From contig NZ_JAUSSG010000003.1 in the NCBI RefSeq assembly GCF_030812215.1, forward strand, positions 372,001 to 436,000: a stretch of 64,000 bases of DNA. Reading direction: 5' to 3'. The translations under genes and the position numbers were made by a program. Origin of the DNA: Variovorax boronicumulans (lineage in GTDB: Bacteria; Pseudomonadota; Gammaproteobacteria; Burkholderiales; Burkholderiaceae_C). The notes under the pieces were generated by a model. That model was not told the DNA's origin. It worked only from the letters and a program-made list of their open reading frames with translations, and did no database searches. This document shows, in pieces, positions 9,133 to 17,569 of the stretch; positions within the stretch are counted from its first letter, which is position 1, and the number at the start of each line of letters is the position of its first letter.

Positions 9133-10038
9133 ATGGAAACCTCCACCTCTTCAGGCGCTGCAAGCGCCGCGGCGCCCGTGGTGCCGGCGCCGCAGGAACG
9201 CAGGGGCCGCATGCTGCCGTGGCTCGGCGGCTTCGGCGTCTCGGGCCTGCTGGGTCTCGCGGTGCTTGTGTTCTGGCTGCTCGCGGCGCTGCTCGGTCCG
9301 TGGATGCTCTCGCACAGCACGGCGGCGATGGGCACCTCCAACGTCTTCGAGCCGATCAGCGCGGCGCATTGGCTGGGCACCGACTACCTCGGTCGCGACA
9401 TGCTGGCGCTCATCATCGAGGGCGCGCGCTACACGATCGGCGTCGCGCTGCTGGCCACGCTGCTGGCCAGCGGAACCGGCACCGCGCTCGCGCTGCTGGC
9501 CGCCGCCAGCGGCCGCTGGATCGACGCGGTGCTCAGCCGCGGCCTCGACACGCTGACCGCGATCCCGAGCAAGATGTTCGCGCTGATCATGGTGGCGGGC
9601 TTCGGTTCGTCGGTGGCGATGCTGGTGGTCACCGCGGCCGTCATCTACGTGCCCGGCGCCTACCGCATGGCGCGCTCGCTGGCCGTGAACATCAACGCGC
9701 TCGACTACGTGACCGTGGCGCGCACGCGCGGCGAAGGCACGCTCTACATCATGCTGCGCGAGATCCTGCCCAACATCCTCGGACCGATGCTGGCCGACCT
9801 GGGCCTGCGCTTCGTGTATGTCGTGCTGCTGCTGGCGAGCCTGAGCTTTCTTGGCCTGGGCATCCAGCCGCCGGCGGCCGACTGGGGTTCGCTGGTGCGC
9901 GAGAACATCGGCGCGCTGGCCATGGGCGGCGCCTCGGTGATCGTGCCGGCGCTGGCCATCGCGAGCCTGACCATCGCGGTCAATCTCGTCATCGACAACC
10001 TGCCCGGCCGTGCCGCGCGCGAACGAGGGAAACGCTGA
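9133..10038 (+). CDS. ABC transporter permease, DppC-like
   Basis: The 301-residue inner-membrane permease starts at the ATG at 9133 behind AAGGGGAA. It has a cytosolic N-terminal tail rich in Ala/Pro, a first helix (SGLLGLAVLVFWLLAALLG), and a DppC-type loop containing HWLGTDYLGRDMLALIIEGAR. Its EAA motif is YVTVARTRGEGTLYIMLREI. The stop codon overlaps the start of the ATPase gene (ATGA at 10036-10040), indicating translational coupling and one transport complex. Confidence 0.92.
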   Translation: METSTSSGAASAAAPVVPAPQERRGRMLPWLGGFGVSGLLGLAVLVFWLLAALLGPWMLSHSTAAMGTSNVFEPISAAHWLGTDYLGRDMLALIIEGARYTIGVALLATLLASGTGTALALLAAASGRWIDAVLSRGLDTLTAIPSKMFALIMVAGFGSSVAMLVVTAAVIYVPGAYRMARSLAVNINALDYVTVARTRGEGTLYIMLREILPNILGPMLADLGLRFVYVVLLLASLSFLGLGIQPPAADWGSLVRENIGALAMGGASVIVPALAIASLTIAVNLVIDNLPGRAARERGKR

Positions 10039-11675
10039 TGGGTGCATCACTCACTGTCCAGGGCCTGTGCATCTGCGCCGGCGCCAGCACGCTGGTCGAC
10101 AACCTGAGCTTCTCGGTGCAGCCGGGCGAGGTGCTCGCGCTCATCGGCGAGTCGGGCTCGGGCAAGACCACCACGGCGCTCGCGCTGATGGGTCATGTGC
10201 GCGACGGCTGCCGCATCGCGGGCGGCCGCGTGCGGATCGGCGACACCGACGTGCTGGCGCTCGATGCGCGTGCGCAGCGCGCATTGCGCGGCCGCACCGT
10301 CGCCTACATCGCGCAGAGCGCGGCCGCATCGTTCAACCCCTCGCGAACGATCATGGACCAGGTGGTCGAGCCCACCGTGATCCACGGCCTGTGCAAGCGC
10401 GCCGAGGCCGAGGCCAAGGCGGTGCAGCTCTTCCGCGAACTCGCGCTGCCCGATCCGGAAGGCATCGGCGCGCGCTATCCGCATCAAGTGTCGGGCGGCC
10501 AGCTGCAACGGCTGATGGCGGCGATGGCACTCATCGGCGACCCCGACCTGGTGATCCTGGACGAGCCGACCACCGCGCTCGACGTGACCACGCAGATCGA
10601 GGTGCTGCGCGCGTTCCGCCGCGTGGTGCGCGAGCGCCGCGCCACCGCCGTGTACGTGAGCCACGACCTGGCGGTGGTGGCGCAGATGGCCGACCACATC
10701 CTGGTGCTGCGCAACGGCCGCATGCGCGAGTTGAACGCGACAGGGCAGATCCTCGCCGCGCCGGCCGACGAATACACGAAGAGCCTGCTGGCCGCCGCGC
10801 GGCCGGTGCCGCGTGCTTCAGCCGGAGCCACCGACGACGGCCGCGAGCTGCTGCTCGAGGTGCGCCAGCTCTCGGCCGGCTACGGGCCGGTGGATGCGCA
10901 GGGACGCCCGGCCAAGCCGATCCTGGAAGACATCGACCTCAAGCTCTACCGCGGCCAGGCCATCGGCGTGATCGGCGAGTCGGGCTCGGGCAAGACCACG
11001 CTGGCCCGCGCGGTGGCGGGCCTTCTCAAGCCCAGCCACGGCAGCGTGCTGTTCCACGGCCGCGAACTGAAGCCGACGCTGCAGCAGCGCGAGCGCGACG
11101 AGCTGCGCCGCATCCAGATCGTGTTCCAGATGGCCGACACGGCGCTCAATCCGTCGCAGACCATCGAGCGCATCCTGGCGCGGCCGCTGCAGTTCTACAA
11201 AGGCCTGCGCGGCGAGCCGCTGCGCCGGCGCATCCGCGAGTTGCTGGACCTGGTGAAGCTGCCGCAGACCGTGGCCGGGCGCCTGCCGGGCGGCCTCTCG
11301 GGCGGGCAGAAGCAGCGCGTGAACCTGGCGCGCGCGCTCGCGGCCGACCCCGACCTGATCCTGTGCGACGAAGTCACGTCGGCGCTCGACACGGTGGTCG
11401 GCGCGGCGGTGCTCGACCTCATGGCGGAGCTGCGGCGCGAACTGGGCGTGTCCTACCTCTTCATCAGCCACGACCTGCACACGGTGCGTGCGGTGTGCGA
11501 CGAAATCGTGGTGATGCAGCACGGCAAGAAGCTCGCGCAGGTGGCGCGCGCCGACTACGACCGCGGCCCGCACCACCCCTACTACGAGCTGCTGGCGCGC
11601 TCGGTCCCCGAGTTGCGCCAAGGCTGGCTCGACGACATGGATCGCATGGACCGCGCCACGGCGCTCGCATCATGA
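10038..11675 (+). CDS. fused double ABC ATPase (DppD-DppF type)
   Basis: The 545-residue protein contains two complete nucleotide-binding domains. Domain 1 has Walker A GESGSGKTT (about residues 37-45), signature VSGGQLQRLMAA and Walker B LVILDEPTTALD. Domain 2 repeats GESGSGKTT near residue 313, with signature LSGGQKQRVNLARAL and LILCDEVTSALD. The signature Gln and switch His (SHDL) are present in both halves. It is therefore a fusion of what in E. coli are the separate DppD and DppF subunits. It energises the importer formed with the two permeases just upstream and overlaps both neighbouring genes by 3-4 bases. Confidence 0.93.
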   Translation: MGASLTVQGLCICAGASTLVDNLSFSVQPGEVLALIGESGSGKTTTALALMGHVRDGCRIAGGRVRIGDTDVLALDARAQRALRGRTVAYIAQSAAASFNPSRTIMDQVVEPTVIHGLCKRAEAEAKAVQLFRELALPDPEGIGARYPHQVSGGQLQRLMAAMALIGDPDLVILDEPTTALDVTTQIEVLRAFRRVVRERRATAVYVSHDLAVVAQMADHILVLRNGRMRELNATGQILAAPADEYTKSLLAAARPVPRASAGATDDGRELLLEVRQLSAGYGPVDAQGRPAKPILEDIDLKLYRGQAIGVIGESGSGKTTLARAVAGLLKPSHGSVLFHGRELKPTLQQRERDELRRIQIVFQMADTALNPSQTIERILARPLQFYKGLRGEPLRRRIRELLDLVKLPQTVAGRLPGGLSGGQKQRVNLARALAADPDLILCDEVTSALDTVVGAAVLDLMAELRRELGVSYLFISHDLHTVRAVCDEIVVMQHGKKLAQVARADYDRGPHHPYYELLARSVPELRQGWLDDMDRMDRATALAS

Positions 11676-12775
11676 GAAAGACCGAAATGACGCCGACCTT
11701 CCGCATCGCGCTGATTGCCGGCGACGGCATCGGCAAGGAAGTGATGCCCGAGGGCCTGCGCGTGGTGCAGGCCGCCGCGGAGCGCTTCGGCTTCGAACTC
11801 GACTGCCGCACCATCGACTGGGCCAGCGCCGACTACTACGCAGCGCACGGCCAGATGATGCCGGACGACTGGAAGGAGCAGCTCAAGGGTGTCGATGCGC
11901 TGTACTTCGGCGCCGTCGGCTGGCCGGCGACCGTGCCCGACCACGTGTCGCTCTGGGGATCGCTCCTGAAATTCCGCCGCGAGTTCGACCAGTACATCAA
12001 CCTGCGCCCGGTGCGCCTGTTCGAAGGCGTGCCTTGCCCGCTGGCCGGCCGCAAGCCCGGCGACATCGACTACCTCGTGGTGCGCGAGAACACCGAGGGC
12101 GAATACACCTCGCTGGGCGGCGTGATGTACGAAGGCACCGACCGCGAGATCGTGGTGCAGGAGTCGGTGTTCTCGCGCCACGGCGCCGATCGCGTGCTGC
12201 GGTACGCCTGCGAGACCGCGCGTGCGCGCAAGCGCAAGCACCTGACGGTGGCCACCAAGAGCAACGGCATCGCGATCAGCATGCCCTGGTGGGACGGCCG
12301 CGCCGATGCGGTGGGCCTCGACTTTCCCGACGTGACGGTCGACAAGCAGCACATCGACATCCTCTCGGCGCGCTTCGTGCTGCAGCCCACGCGCTTCGAC
12401 GTGGTGGTGGCGAGCAACCTGTTCGGCGACATCCTCTCCGACCTCGGGCCCGCGACCACCGGCACCATCGGCCTGGCGCCGTCGGCCAACCTCAATCCGG
12501 AGCGCAAGTTTCCGTCGCTCTTCGAGCCGGTGCACGGCTCGGCGCCCGACATCTATGGCCAGAACATCGCCAACCCGATCGCGATGATCTGGTCGGGCGC
12601 GCTGATGCTGGACTTCCTCACGCAAGGGCAGGGCGCGGGGCGCGCGGCGCACGACGCCATCCTCGGCGCGATCGAGGCGGTGCTGCGCGAAGGGCCGCGC
12701 ACGCGCGACCTGGGCGGCACGGCTTCCACGACGGAACTGGGCATCGCCATTGCCGAACGCGTGGCCGGCGCCTGA
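11672..12775 (+). CDS. tartrate dehydrogenase/decarboxylase-like NAD-dependent dehydrogenase
   Basis: The 367-residue protein belongs to the isocitrate/isopropylmalate dehydrogenase family. Early motifs are IALIAGDGIGKEVMPEG and GAVGWPATVPDHVSLWG. The latter, together with LLKFRREFDQYINLRPVRL, is characteristic of tartrate/D-malate dehydrogenases (TtuC/DmlA). Metal and substrate residues lie in NLFGDILSDLGPATTGTIGLAP and EPVHGSAPDIYGQNIANP. The ATG at 11672 overlaps the ATPase stop; an alternative ATG is at 11687. It would oxidise a 2-hydroxy dicarboxylate with possible decarboxylation, probably as a downstream step of this operon's pathway. The exact acid cannot be told from sequence. Confidence 0.85.
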   Translation: MRKTEMTPTFRIALIAGDGIGKEVMPEGLRVVQAAAERFGFELDCRTIDWASADYYAAHGQMMPDDWKEQLKGVDALYFGAVGWPATVPDHVSLWGSLLKFRREFDQYINLRPVRLFEGVPCPLAGRKPGDIDYLVVRENTEGEYTSLGGVMYEGTDREIVVQESVFSRHGADRVLRYACETARARKRKHLTVATKSNGIAISMPWWDGRADAVGLDFPDVTVDKQHIDILSARFVLQPTRFDVVVASNLFGDILSDLGPATTGTIGLAPSANLNPERKFPSLFEPVHGSAPDIYGQNIANPIAMIWSGALMLDFLTQGQGAGRAAHDAILGAIEAVLREGPRTRDLGGTASTTELGIAIAERVAGA

Positions 12776-12814
12776 AGCGCAACCTGCAGTCATTCCTCAC
12801 CAACTTTTTCGACC

Positions 12815-14293
12815 ATGCCACTCACACTCCAACGCCAGGACCTGCTGCCAGGCCGTCATCTCATCGGCGCCGAATGGCGCGAGGCCAGCGACGCCCGCCG
12901 CCTGGACGTGACCAACCCCGCCACCGACGCCGTCTTCGCGAGCGTGCCCGACGGCACGGCCGCCGACGCACGCGCGGCTGTCGATGCGGCGCACGCAGCC
13001 TTCCCCGCATGGCGTGCGGTGCCTGCCAAGCAGCGTGCGCAGATCCTCAAGCGCTGGAACGACCTGATGCTCGCGCACCAGGAGGACCTGGGCCGCCTGA
13101 TCTCGCGCGAACAGGGCAAGCCGTTGGCCGAGGGCCGCGGTGAAGTGGCCTATGCGGCCAGCTATGTCGAGTGGTTCGCCGAAGAGGCCACGCGCGCCAA
13201 CGGCGAGGTGATTCCCGCGCCGGTGAGCGGCCGCCGCATGCTCGCGCTGAAGGAGCCCGTGGGCGTGGTCGCCGCGATCACGCCGTGGAATTTTCCGGCC
13301 GCGATGATCGCCCGCAAGATCGCCCCCGCGCTGGCCGCGGGCTGCACCGTGGTCTGCAAGCCGGCCGAAGACACGCCGCTGACTTCGCTCGCGCTCGTGA
13401 AGCTGGCCCAGGAAGCGGGCGTGCCGGCGGGCGTGCTCAACATCGTCACCGCCTCGCGCGAACGCACGCCCGACGTGGTCGACGTGTGGCTCGCGGATGC
13501 GCGCGTGCGCAAGATCAGCTTCACCGGCTCCACGCCCGTCGGCAAGCACCTCGCGCGCGCCTCGGCCGACACGCTGAAGAAGCTGTCGCTCGAGCTCGGC
13601 GGCAACGCCCCCTTCATCGTGTTCGAGGACGCCGACATCGACGCCGCGGTCGAAGGCCTGATGGCCGCCAAGTTCCGCAACGGCGGCCAGACCTGCGTGT
13701 GCCCGAACCGCGTGTTCGTGCAGGCCCGGGTGCACGACGCCTTCGTCGACAAGCTGGCCGCACGGGTCGGTGCGCTGCGGGTCGGCCCGGCGACCGAGTC
13801 CGACTCGCAGATCGGCCCGATGATCAACGCGCGCGCGGTCGACAAGATCGAGCGCCACGTGCGTGATGCCGTCTCCAGGGGCGCGCGCATCGTCGTCGGC
13901 GGCGAGCGGCTGCGCAACGCGCATTGCGACGGCCCCAACTACTACGCACCCACCGTGCTGGTGAATGCCGATTCAACGATGGAATGCAGCTGCGAGGAAA
14001 CCTTCGGCCCCGTGGTGCCGGTCACGCGCTTCGAGACCGAGGCCGAGGTGATCGCCGCCGCCAACGACACGCCCTTCGGGCTCGCGGCGTATTTCTATTC
14101 GACCGACGTGCGCCGCATCGCGCGCGTGGCCGATGCGCTGGAGTCGGGCATCGTCGGCATCAACGAAGGCGCTCTGGCGGCCGAGGCCGCGCCCTTCGGC
14201 GGCGTGAAGGAATCGGGCTATGGCCGCGAAGGCTCGGTGCATGGCCTGGAGGACTACATGCACATCAAGTACGTGTGCCAGGGGCAGCTGTAA
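12815..14293 (+). CDS. gabD: NAD(P)-dependent succinate-semialdehyde dehydrogenase
   Basis: The 492-residue aldehyde dehydrogenase has the cofactor segment ITPWNFPAAMIARKIAPAL, the [11 protein letters not shown]ossmann turn, the general base Glu in LELGGNAPF and the catalytic nucleophile C294 in NGGQTCVCPNR. The overall pattern is that of GabD. It would oxidise succinate semialdehyde or a similar omega-semialdehyde to the acid in the cytosol. It is the last gene of the operon that begins at 4452 and would accept the aldehyde made by the FAD oxidoreductase and aminotransferase. A second, different SSADH lies at 32699. Confidence 0.88.
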   Translation: MPLTLQRQDLLPGRHLIGAEWREASDARRLDVTNPATDAVFASVPDGTAADARAAVDAAHAAFPAWRAVPAKQRAQILKRWNDLMLAHQEDLGRLISREQGKPLAEGRGEVAYAASYVEWFAEEATRANGEVIPAPVSGRRMLALKEPVGVVAAITPWNFPAAMIARKIAPALAAGCTVVCKPAEDTPLTSLALVKLAQEAGVPAGVLNIVTASRERTPDVVDVWLADARVRKISFTGSTPVGKHLARASADTLKKLSLELGGNAPFIVFEDADIDAAVEGLMAAKFRNGGQTCVCPNRVFVQARVHDAFVDKLAARVGALRVGPATESDSQIGPMINARAVDKIERHVRDAVSRGARIVVGGERLRNAHCDGPNYYAPTVLVNADSTMECSCEETFGPVVPVTRFETEAEVIAAANDTPFGLAAYFYSTDVRRIARVADALESGIVGINEGALAAEAAPFGGVKESGYGREGSVHGLEDYMHIKYVCQGQL

Positions 14294-14520
14294 CGGCGCA
14301 TGGTCGTATGCCGCAACTGGGACTTCGACGACGCGGAAGACGGCAAGGTTCGTGCGGGTGTGTTCGAGTCGACGGTTGGCGTCACCCCCAGAAATAGCGT
14401 CGGTCCCGACTGGAGCGAACTGCCTCCCGGCGGTCTCAATTTTTTTCGCACGCCCAGCGGGTCAATTTCGGCGGCAATCGACAGCAATGCCATTGGCCGA
14501 GATTAATTGTCTATCTCGAT
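14294..14520 (+). pseudogene. possible remnant of a small cupin (DUF861-like) gene
   Basis: A 68-codon frame from 14300 reads CRNWDFDDAEDGKVRAGVF then ESTVG. This resembles the middle of cupin_3 proteins (a Trp, then DGKxxxGVWEsTPG) that often accompany FAD amine oxidases and semialdehyde dehydrogenases. The N-terminal third and the metal-binding core that should follow (WEFCHILxG) are missing, and the frame dissolves into unrelated sequence. I read it as a degraded leftover immediately after gabD. The resemblance is by eye only and could be chance. Confidence 0.25.
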
Positions 14521-14595
14521 GATTTAGGGCGGAGCCAATTCCTTCGGCAGGGGCGCGGCTCAAGCACTCATCGGGCAGCATGTTCCGCTGCCGGT

Positions 14596-14636
14596 GGCAA
14601 TTGAATTGCGCAGGGCAATTGCACATGCCAATTGCC
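14596..14636. repeat. cluster of CAATTG palindromes
   Basis: Three copies of GGCAATTG or its complement occur within 41 bases (14596-14603, 14614-14621 and, inverted, 14629-14636). The last two form an 8-bp inverted repeat around CACATGC. The first copy is itself part of the perfect 13-base palindrome GCAATTGAATTGC (14597-14609). The block sits in the 733-bp gap between gabD and the phosphoesterase gene and could be a regulator-binding cluster or a stem-loop at the end of the gabD transcript. Confidence 0.45.
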
Positions 14637-14780
14637 TGAGGTAACGTGTAAATCGAATTCATCGAGCCGCTGTCAATACCGGGGACTCGAACACAAAGCG
14701 GTTTGCGCCCTCTGCCCAGTCATAGGCGGGGCCGTCTTCGGCCCGCAGGGCTCCACGTCCGACCCAGCGCAATCTTCGCC

Positions 14781-14883
14781 CTAATTCTTTCCTAATCAAT
14801 AGGTCAGCCCGCGGTCAGGATGCCTGTGGCTGTGAATTGGCGCGCCGTAAATGTATTCATTGAATTAGCAAAGAATTAGCAAA
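14781..14883 (+). promoter_or_regulatory. candidate OmpR/PhoB-type operator: tandem 11-bp repeats in both orientations
   Basis: GAATTAGCAAA occurs twice head-to-tail without a gap (14862-14872 and 14873-14883), a 7-base element plus a 4-base AT-rich spacer. About 65 bases upstream the complementary element appears, also with 11-base spacing (CTAATTC at 14781-14787, CTAATCA at 14792-14798). The 7+4 architecture is that of OmpR/PhoB-family response-regulator sites. The block lies 144-250 bases upstream of the lipoprotein phosphoesterase gene, so it is the likely control region for that cluster. The base sequence is not the E. coli Pho box, so the regulator is unknown. Confidence 0.55.
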
Positions 14884-15026
14884 AAGCCCGCTGCTCTTTT
14901 GACACATGGATGTCACCCGCTATTTCTACATTGCTCCTCGATGTGGCGTTTCGTACTCAAACGCACGATGCCCGCATGCCTCATGAAGGCCGGTCAAAAC
15001 CATCGATAACCAACTGCCCCATATAT

Positions 15027-17471
15027 ATGATGATTTTCCAGAAAAGAGTTTTGCTCTCGTCATTGACGACGGTTGCAGCCTGCGTGCTGGCCGCTTGCGG
15101 CGGCGGAAGCGACGGAGGGAGCGGCTTCTTCCCGATCGTTCCTCCCCCGAGCAACACGAGCAGCACGACCTACAGCGGCGTGGTGGCCGCCAGCGGCTAC
15201 GTGCCGGGCAGCACCACCGGCAACCCGACCCTGAAGCCCGGCTACTACCAGAAGGCCACCGTCTTCGTCGATGCCAACGGCAACGGCGTGCTCGACAGCG
15301 GCGAAACCTCGACCGTCACCGATGCAAGCGGCAAGTTCACGCTGACCACCAGCGCCACCGGACAGCTGGTGGCCGACATCGGCACCTCGGCGACCAACAC
15401 CGCCACCGGCGCTGCCGTGGCCAGCCACCTGATCCTGCGCGCCTCGGCGGCGCAGATCGCCGACCAGGGCGCGGACAAGATCGTCATCAGCCCGCTGTCG
15501 AGCGAAGCGCAGCGCCTGGTGGAAGCCAACGGCAGCGACTACGCGACCGAAAAGGCCAACCTCGTCGCACGCATGAACGGCCCGGCCTTCAACCTCGGCG
15601 ATGCGAAGTTCAGCGACCCGCTGGCGGACGTGAACACCCTGGGCGGCGCCACCCAGTACGCCGCGCTGTACCAGGACAACGAGCTGACCAACCGCTACGC
15701 CTACGCGACGGCCAAGCTCGACCGCAAGGACATGTTCCCCGACAACCTCGCCGTCGCGGGCGGCGACCCGCGCCTGGTCGGCCTCGCGGGCGTGACCCTC
15801 ACCAACTCCGACGGCACCAAGGCCACCCCCTCGGCGCCGACGCAGAAGCAGGCGGCCATCACGTTCGCAGAGGCGCAGCAGGCGGCCTTCAATGTGGAAG
15901 GCGTGCCGGCCTACGACAACATCTTCGTGATCATCGAAGAAAACAAGTCGACCGATGCGATCGTCGGCAACCCGCGGGCCGTGAACATCAATCACATCCT
16001 GAACAACTACAACCAGCTGAGCACGTACTACTCGACCGGCAACCCGTCCGAGCCGAACTACACCGCGCTGGGCGGCGGCGACGACTTCGGTATCCACGAC
16101 GACAACTGGTTCGGCTGCGGCGCCGTCGCGCCCTACGACATCAAGGACGTCGCATTCGCCGGCGGCACCGCCTCCGACGGTCAGCCCCTGCCCGCCCAGG
16201 GCGATCGCCCGCCGACGAACACGCGCGCCGGCTGGAGCGGGACCGCCGGAGCGACCTGCAGCGACACGCCGACGGGCGGCACCGTGCACAACGTTCCCGG
16301 CGACAACCTGTTCACGCTGATGTCCAGGACGGGCCGCACCATCCGCACCTACAGCGAGTCGATGAACCCCGGCCAGGATGTGCGCGGCGACAGCATCGCC
16401 GACGCCGGCGTGACCGCCACATATGACACGAGCCGCCTGAAGGGCGTCACCAACCTGGACGGCTCGGCCATCCCGACCCTTGTCGGCACGCCCAACTTCG
16501 CGGTGGTGAACGGTCTCTACAAGGTCAAGCACGGTCCGTCGATCGCCTTCCAGTCCGCACGCAACCTGCCCGAGTTCGCGGCCACCAACCGCACCATCTT
16601 CGGCACGCAGTACCAGGAAGCGGACTGGCTCAAGACCACGGCCTACAAGGTGCCGAGCGGCTGGGTCTACGACCAGTTCTCCAAGGACCTGGCCGCGGGC
16701 GACGTGGGCAACATCAACTTCATCGTGCCGGACCAGTGCGACGACATGCACGGCGTGGGCAGCGACGCGAGCTGCCAGGGCGGCAACGACGGCCAGGGCC
16801 CCAACATCAAGCGTGCCGACATCTACCTGGGCATGACGGTCAAGGCGATCCAGAACTCGGCGCTGTGGAAGAACCCGCACAAGCGCGTGGCGATCGTGGT
16901 GATGTTCGACGAAGGCGAAGGCGGCAGCAACGGTTCTTGCTGCGGCTGGAACGCGGGCGGCCCGAACTCCGGCGCCGCACCGGTGACCGTGGACGCGAGC
17001 GGCAAGGCCGTCGCCACCACCCCGCCGGCCAACTACGCCGGCGGCAACTTCGGCCACGGCAACTCGATCTTCGGCATCCTCACCAACCAGCAGGACGTGG
17101 GCACGGCGAAGAAGAAGGTCGCGGACAGCGACGCCTACAGCCACTTCTCGTTCCTGCGCACGCTGCAGGACATGTTCCAGATCGCCGACCCGGCCGTCGA
17201 TGCGACGTACCTGAACCGCGCCAAGTATTCGGAAGCGTTCATCACGGCCAACATCCTGGCGCTGCCCGAGTACCAGAACAGCGCGGACACGCACTTCGAC
17301 TCGGTGCGGCCGATCAACCATGCCTACGTGATCCCGGCCAACTACAAGCAGAAGCTGTACGCGAACGACATCGTCGGCGTGCAGGACCCGGAGACGGGCA
17401 AGCTGGAAGGCCAGATCACGCCGCAGGTCGGTGCCGACGCGAGCCAGAGCAGCGTCTGGGCGACGAAGTAA
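15027..17471 (+). CDS. lipoprotein phosphoesterase (phospholipase C/acid phosphatase-like, PF04185 type)
   Basis: Starting at ATG 15027 (a second ATG follows at 15030), this 814-residue protein has a lipoprotein signal ending VAACVLAACGGGS. A calcium-loop-like segment follows (DANGNGVLDSGE, about residue 85), as in secreted repeat or prealbumin-like domains. The C-terminal two thirds is a phosphoesterase domain of the phospholipase C/AcpA family: IFVIIEENKSTDAIVGN supplies the metal-binding Glu-Asn and the downstream Ser/Thr position, MFDEGEGG the Asp-Glu pair, and GHGNSIFGI the late His. It probably hydrolyses phosphate esters at the cell surface or periplasm. An in-frame ATG at 14976 is possible, but the lipoprotein signal argues for the later start. 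No strong Shine-Dalgarno site is visible. Confidence 0.82.
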   Translation: MMIFQKRVLLSSLTTVAACVLAACGGGSDGGSGFFPIVPPPSNTSSTTYSGVVAASGYVPGSTTGNPTLKPGYYQKATVFVDANGNGVLDSGETSTVTDASGKFTLTTSATGQLVADIGTSATNTATGAAVASHLILRASAAQIADQGADKIVISPLSSEAQRLVEANGSDYATEKANLVARMNGPAFNLGDAKFSDPLADVNTLGGATQYAALYQDNELTNRYAYATAKLDRKDMFPDNLAVAGGDPRLVGLAGVTLTNSDGTKATPSAPTQKQAAITFAEAQQAAFNVEGVPAYDNIFVIIEENKSTDAIVGNPRAVNINHILNNYNQLSTYYSTGNPSEPNYTALGGGDDFGIHDDNWFGCGAVAPYDIKDVAFAGGTASDGQPLPAQGDRPPTNTRAGWSGTAGATCSDTPTGGTVHNVPGDNLFTLMSRTGRTIRTYSESMNPGQDVRGDSIADAGVTATYDTSRLKGVTNLDGSAIPTLVGTPNFAVVNGLYKVKHGPSIAFQSARNLPEFAATNRTIFGTQYQEADWLKTTAYKVPSGWVYDQFSKDLAAGDVGNINFIVPDQCDDMHGVGSDASCQGGNDGQGPNIKRADIYLGMTVKAIQNSALWKNPHKRVAIVVMFDEGEGGSNGSCCGWNAGGPNSGAAPVTVDASGKAVATTPPANYAGGNFGHGNSIFGILTNQQDVGTAKKKVADSDAYSHFSFLRTLQDMFQIADPAVDATYLNRAKYSEAFITANILALPEYQNSADTHFDSVRPINHAYVIPANYKQKLYANDIVGVQDPETGKLEGQITPQVGADASQSSVWATK

Positions 17472-17499
17472 ACAGACCCCGACGACAGACGACAGAAAA

Positions 17500-17543
17500 G
17501 CCGCGGAGGGTTCGCAGGCGTCTCGCCTGCGGACCCCCGCGGC
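17500..17543. terminator. long stem-loop between phosphoesterase and peroxidase genes
   Basis: A nearly perfect inverted repeat of about 20 bp (GCCGCGG...CCGCGGC outside, CGCAGGCG/CGCCTGCG inside, one bulged A, TCT loop) lies 29 bases after the phosphoesterase stop and 27 bases before the next start. On the plus strand it is followed by AAAAGC rather than a T-run; on the minus strand it is followed by TTTTC. It may therefore act as an mRNA-stabilising or attenuating hairpin rather than a simple terminator on the plus strand. Confidence 0.5.
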
Positions 17544-17569
17544 AAAAGCTTGAAGCGATTTCCCCTTTG

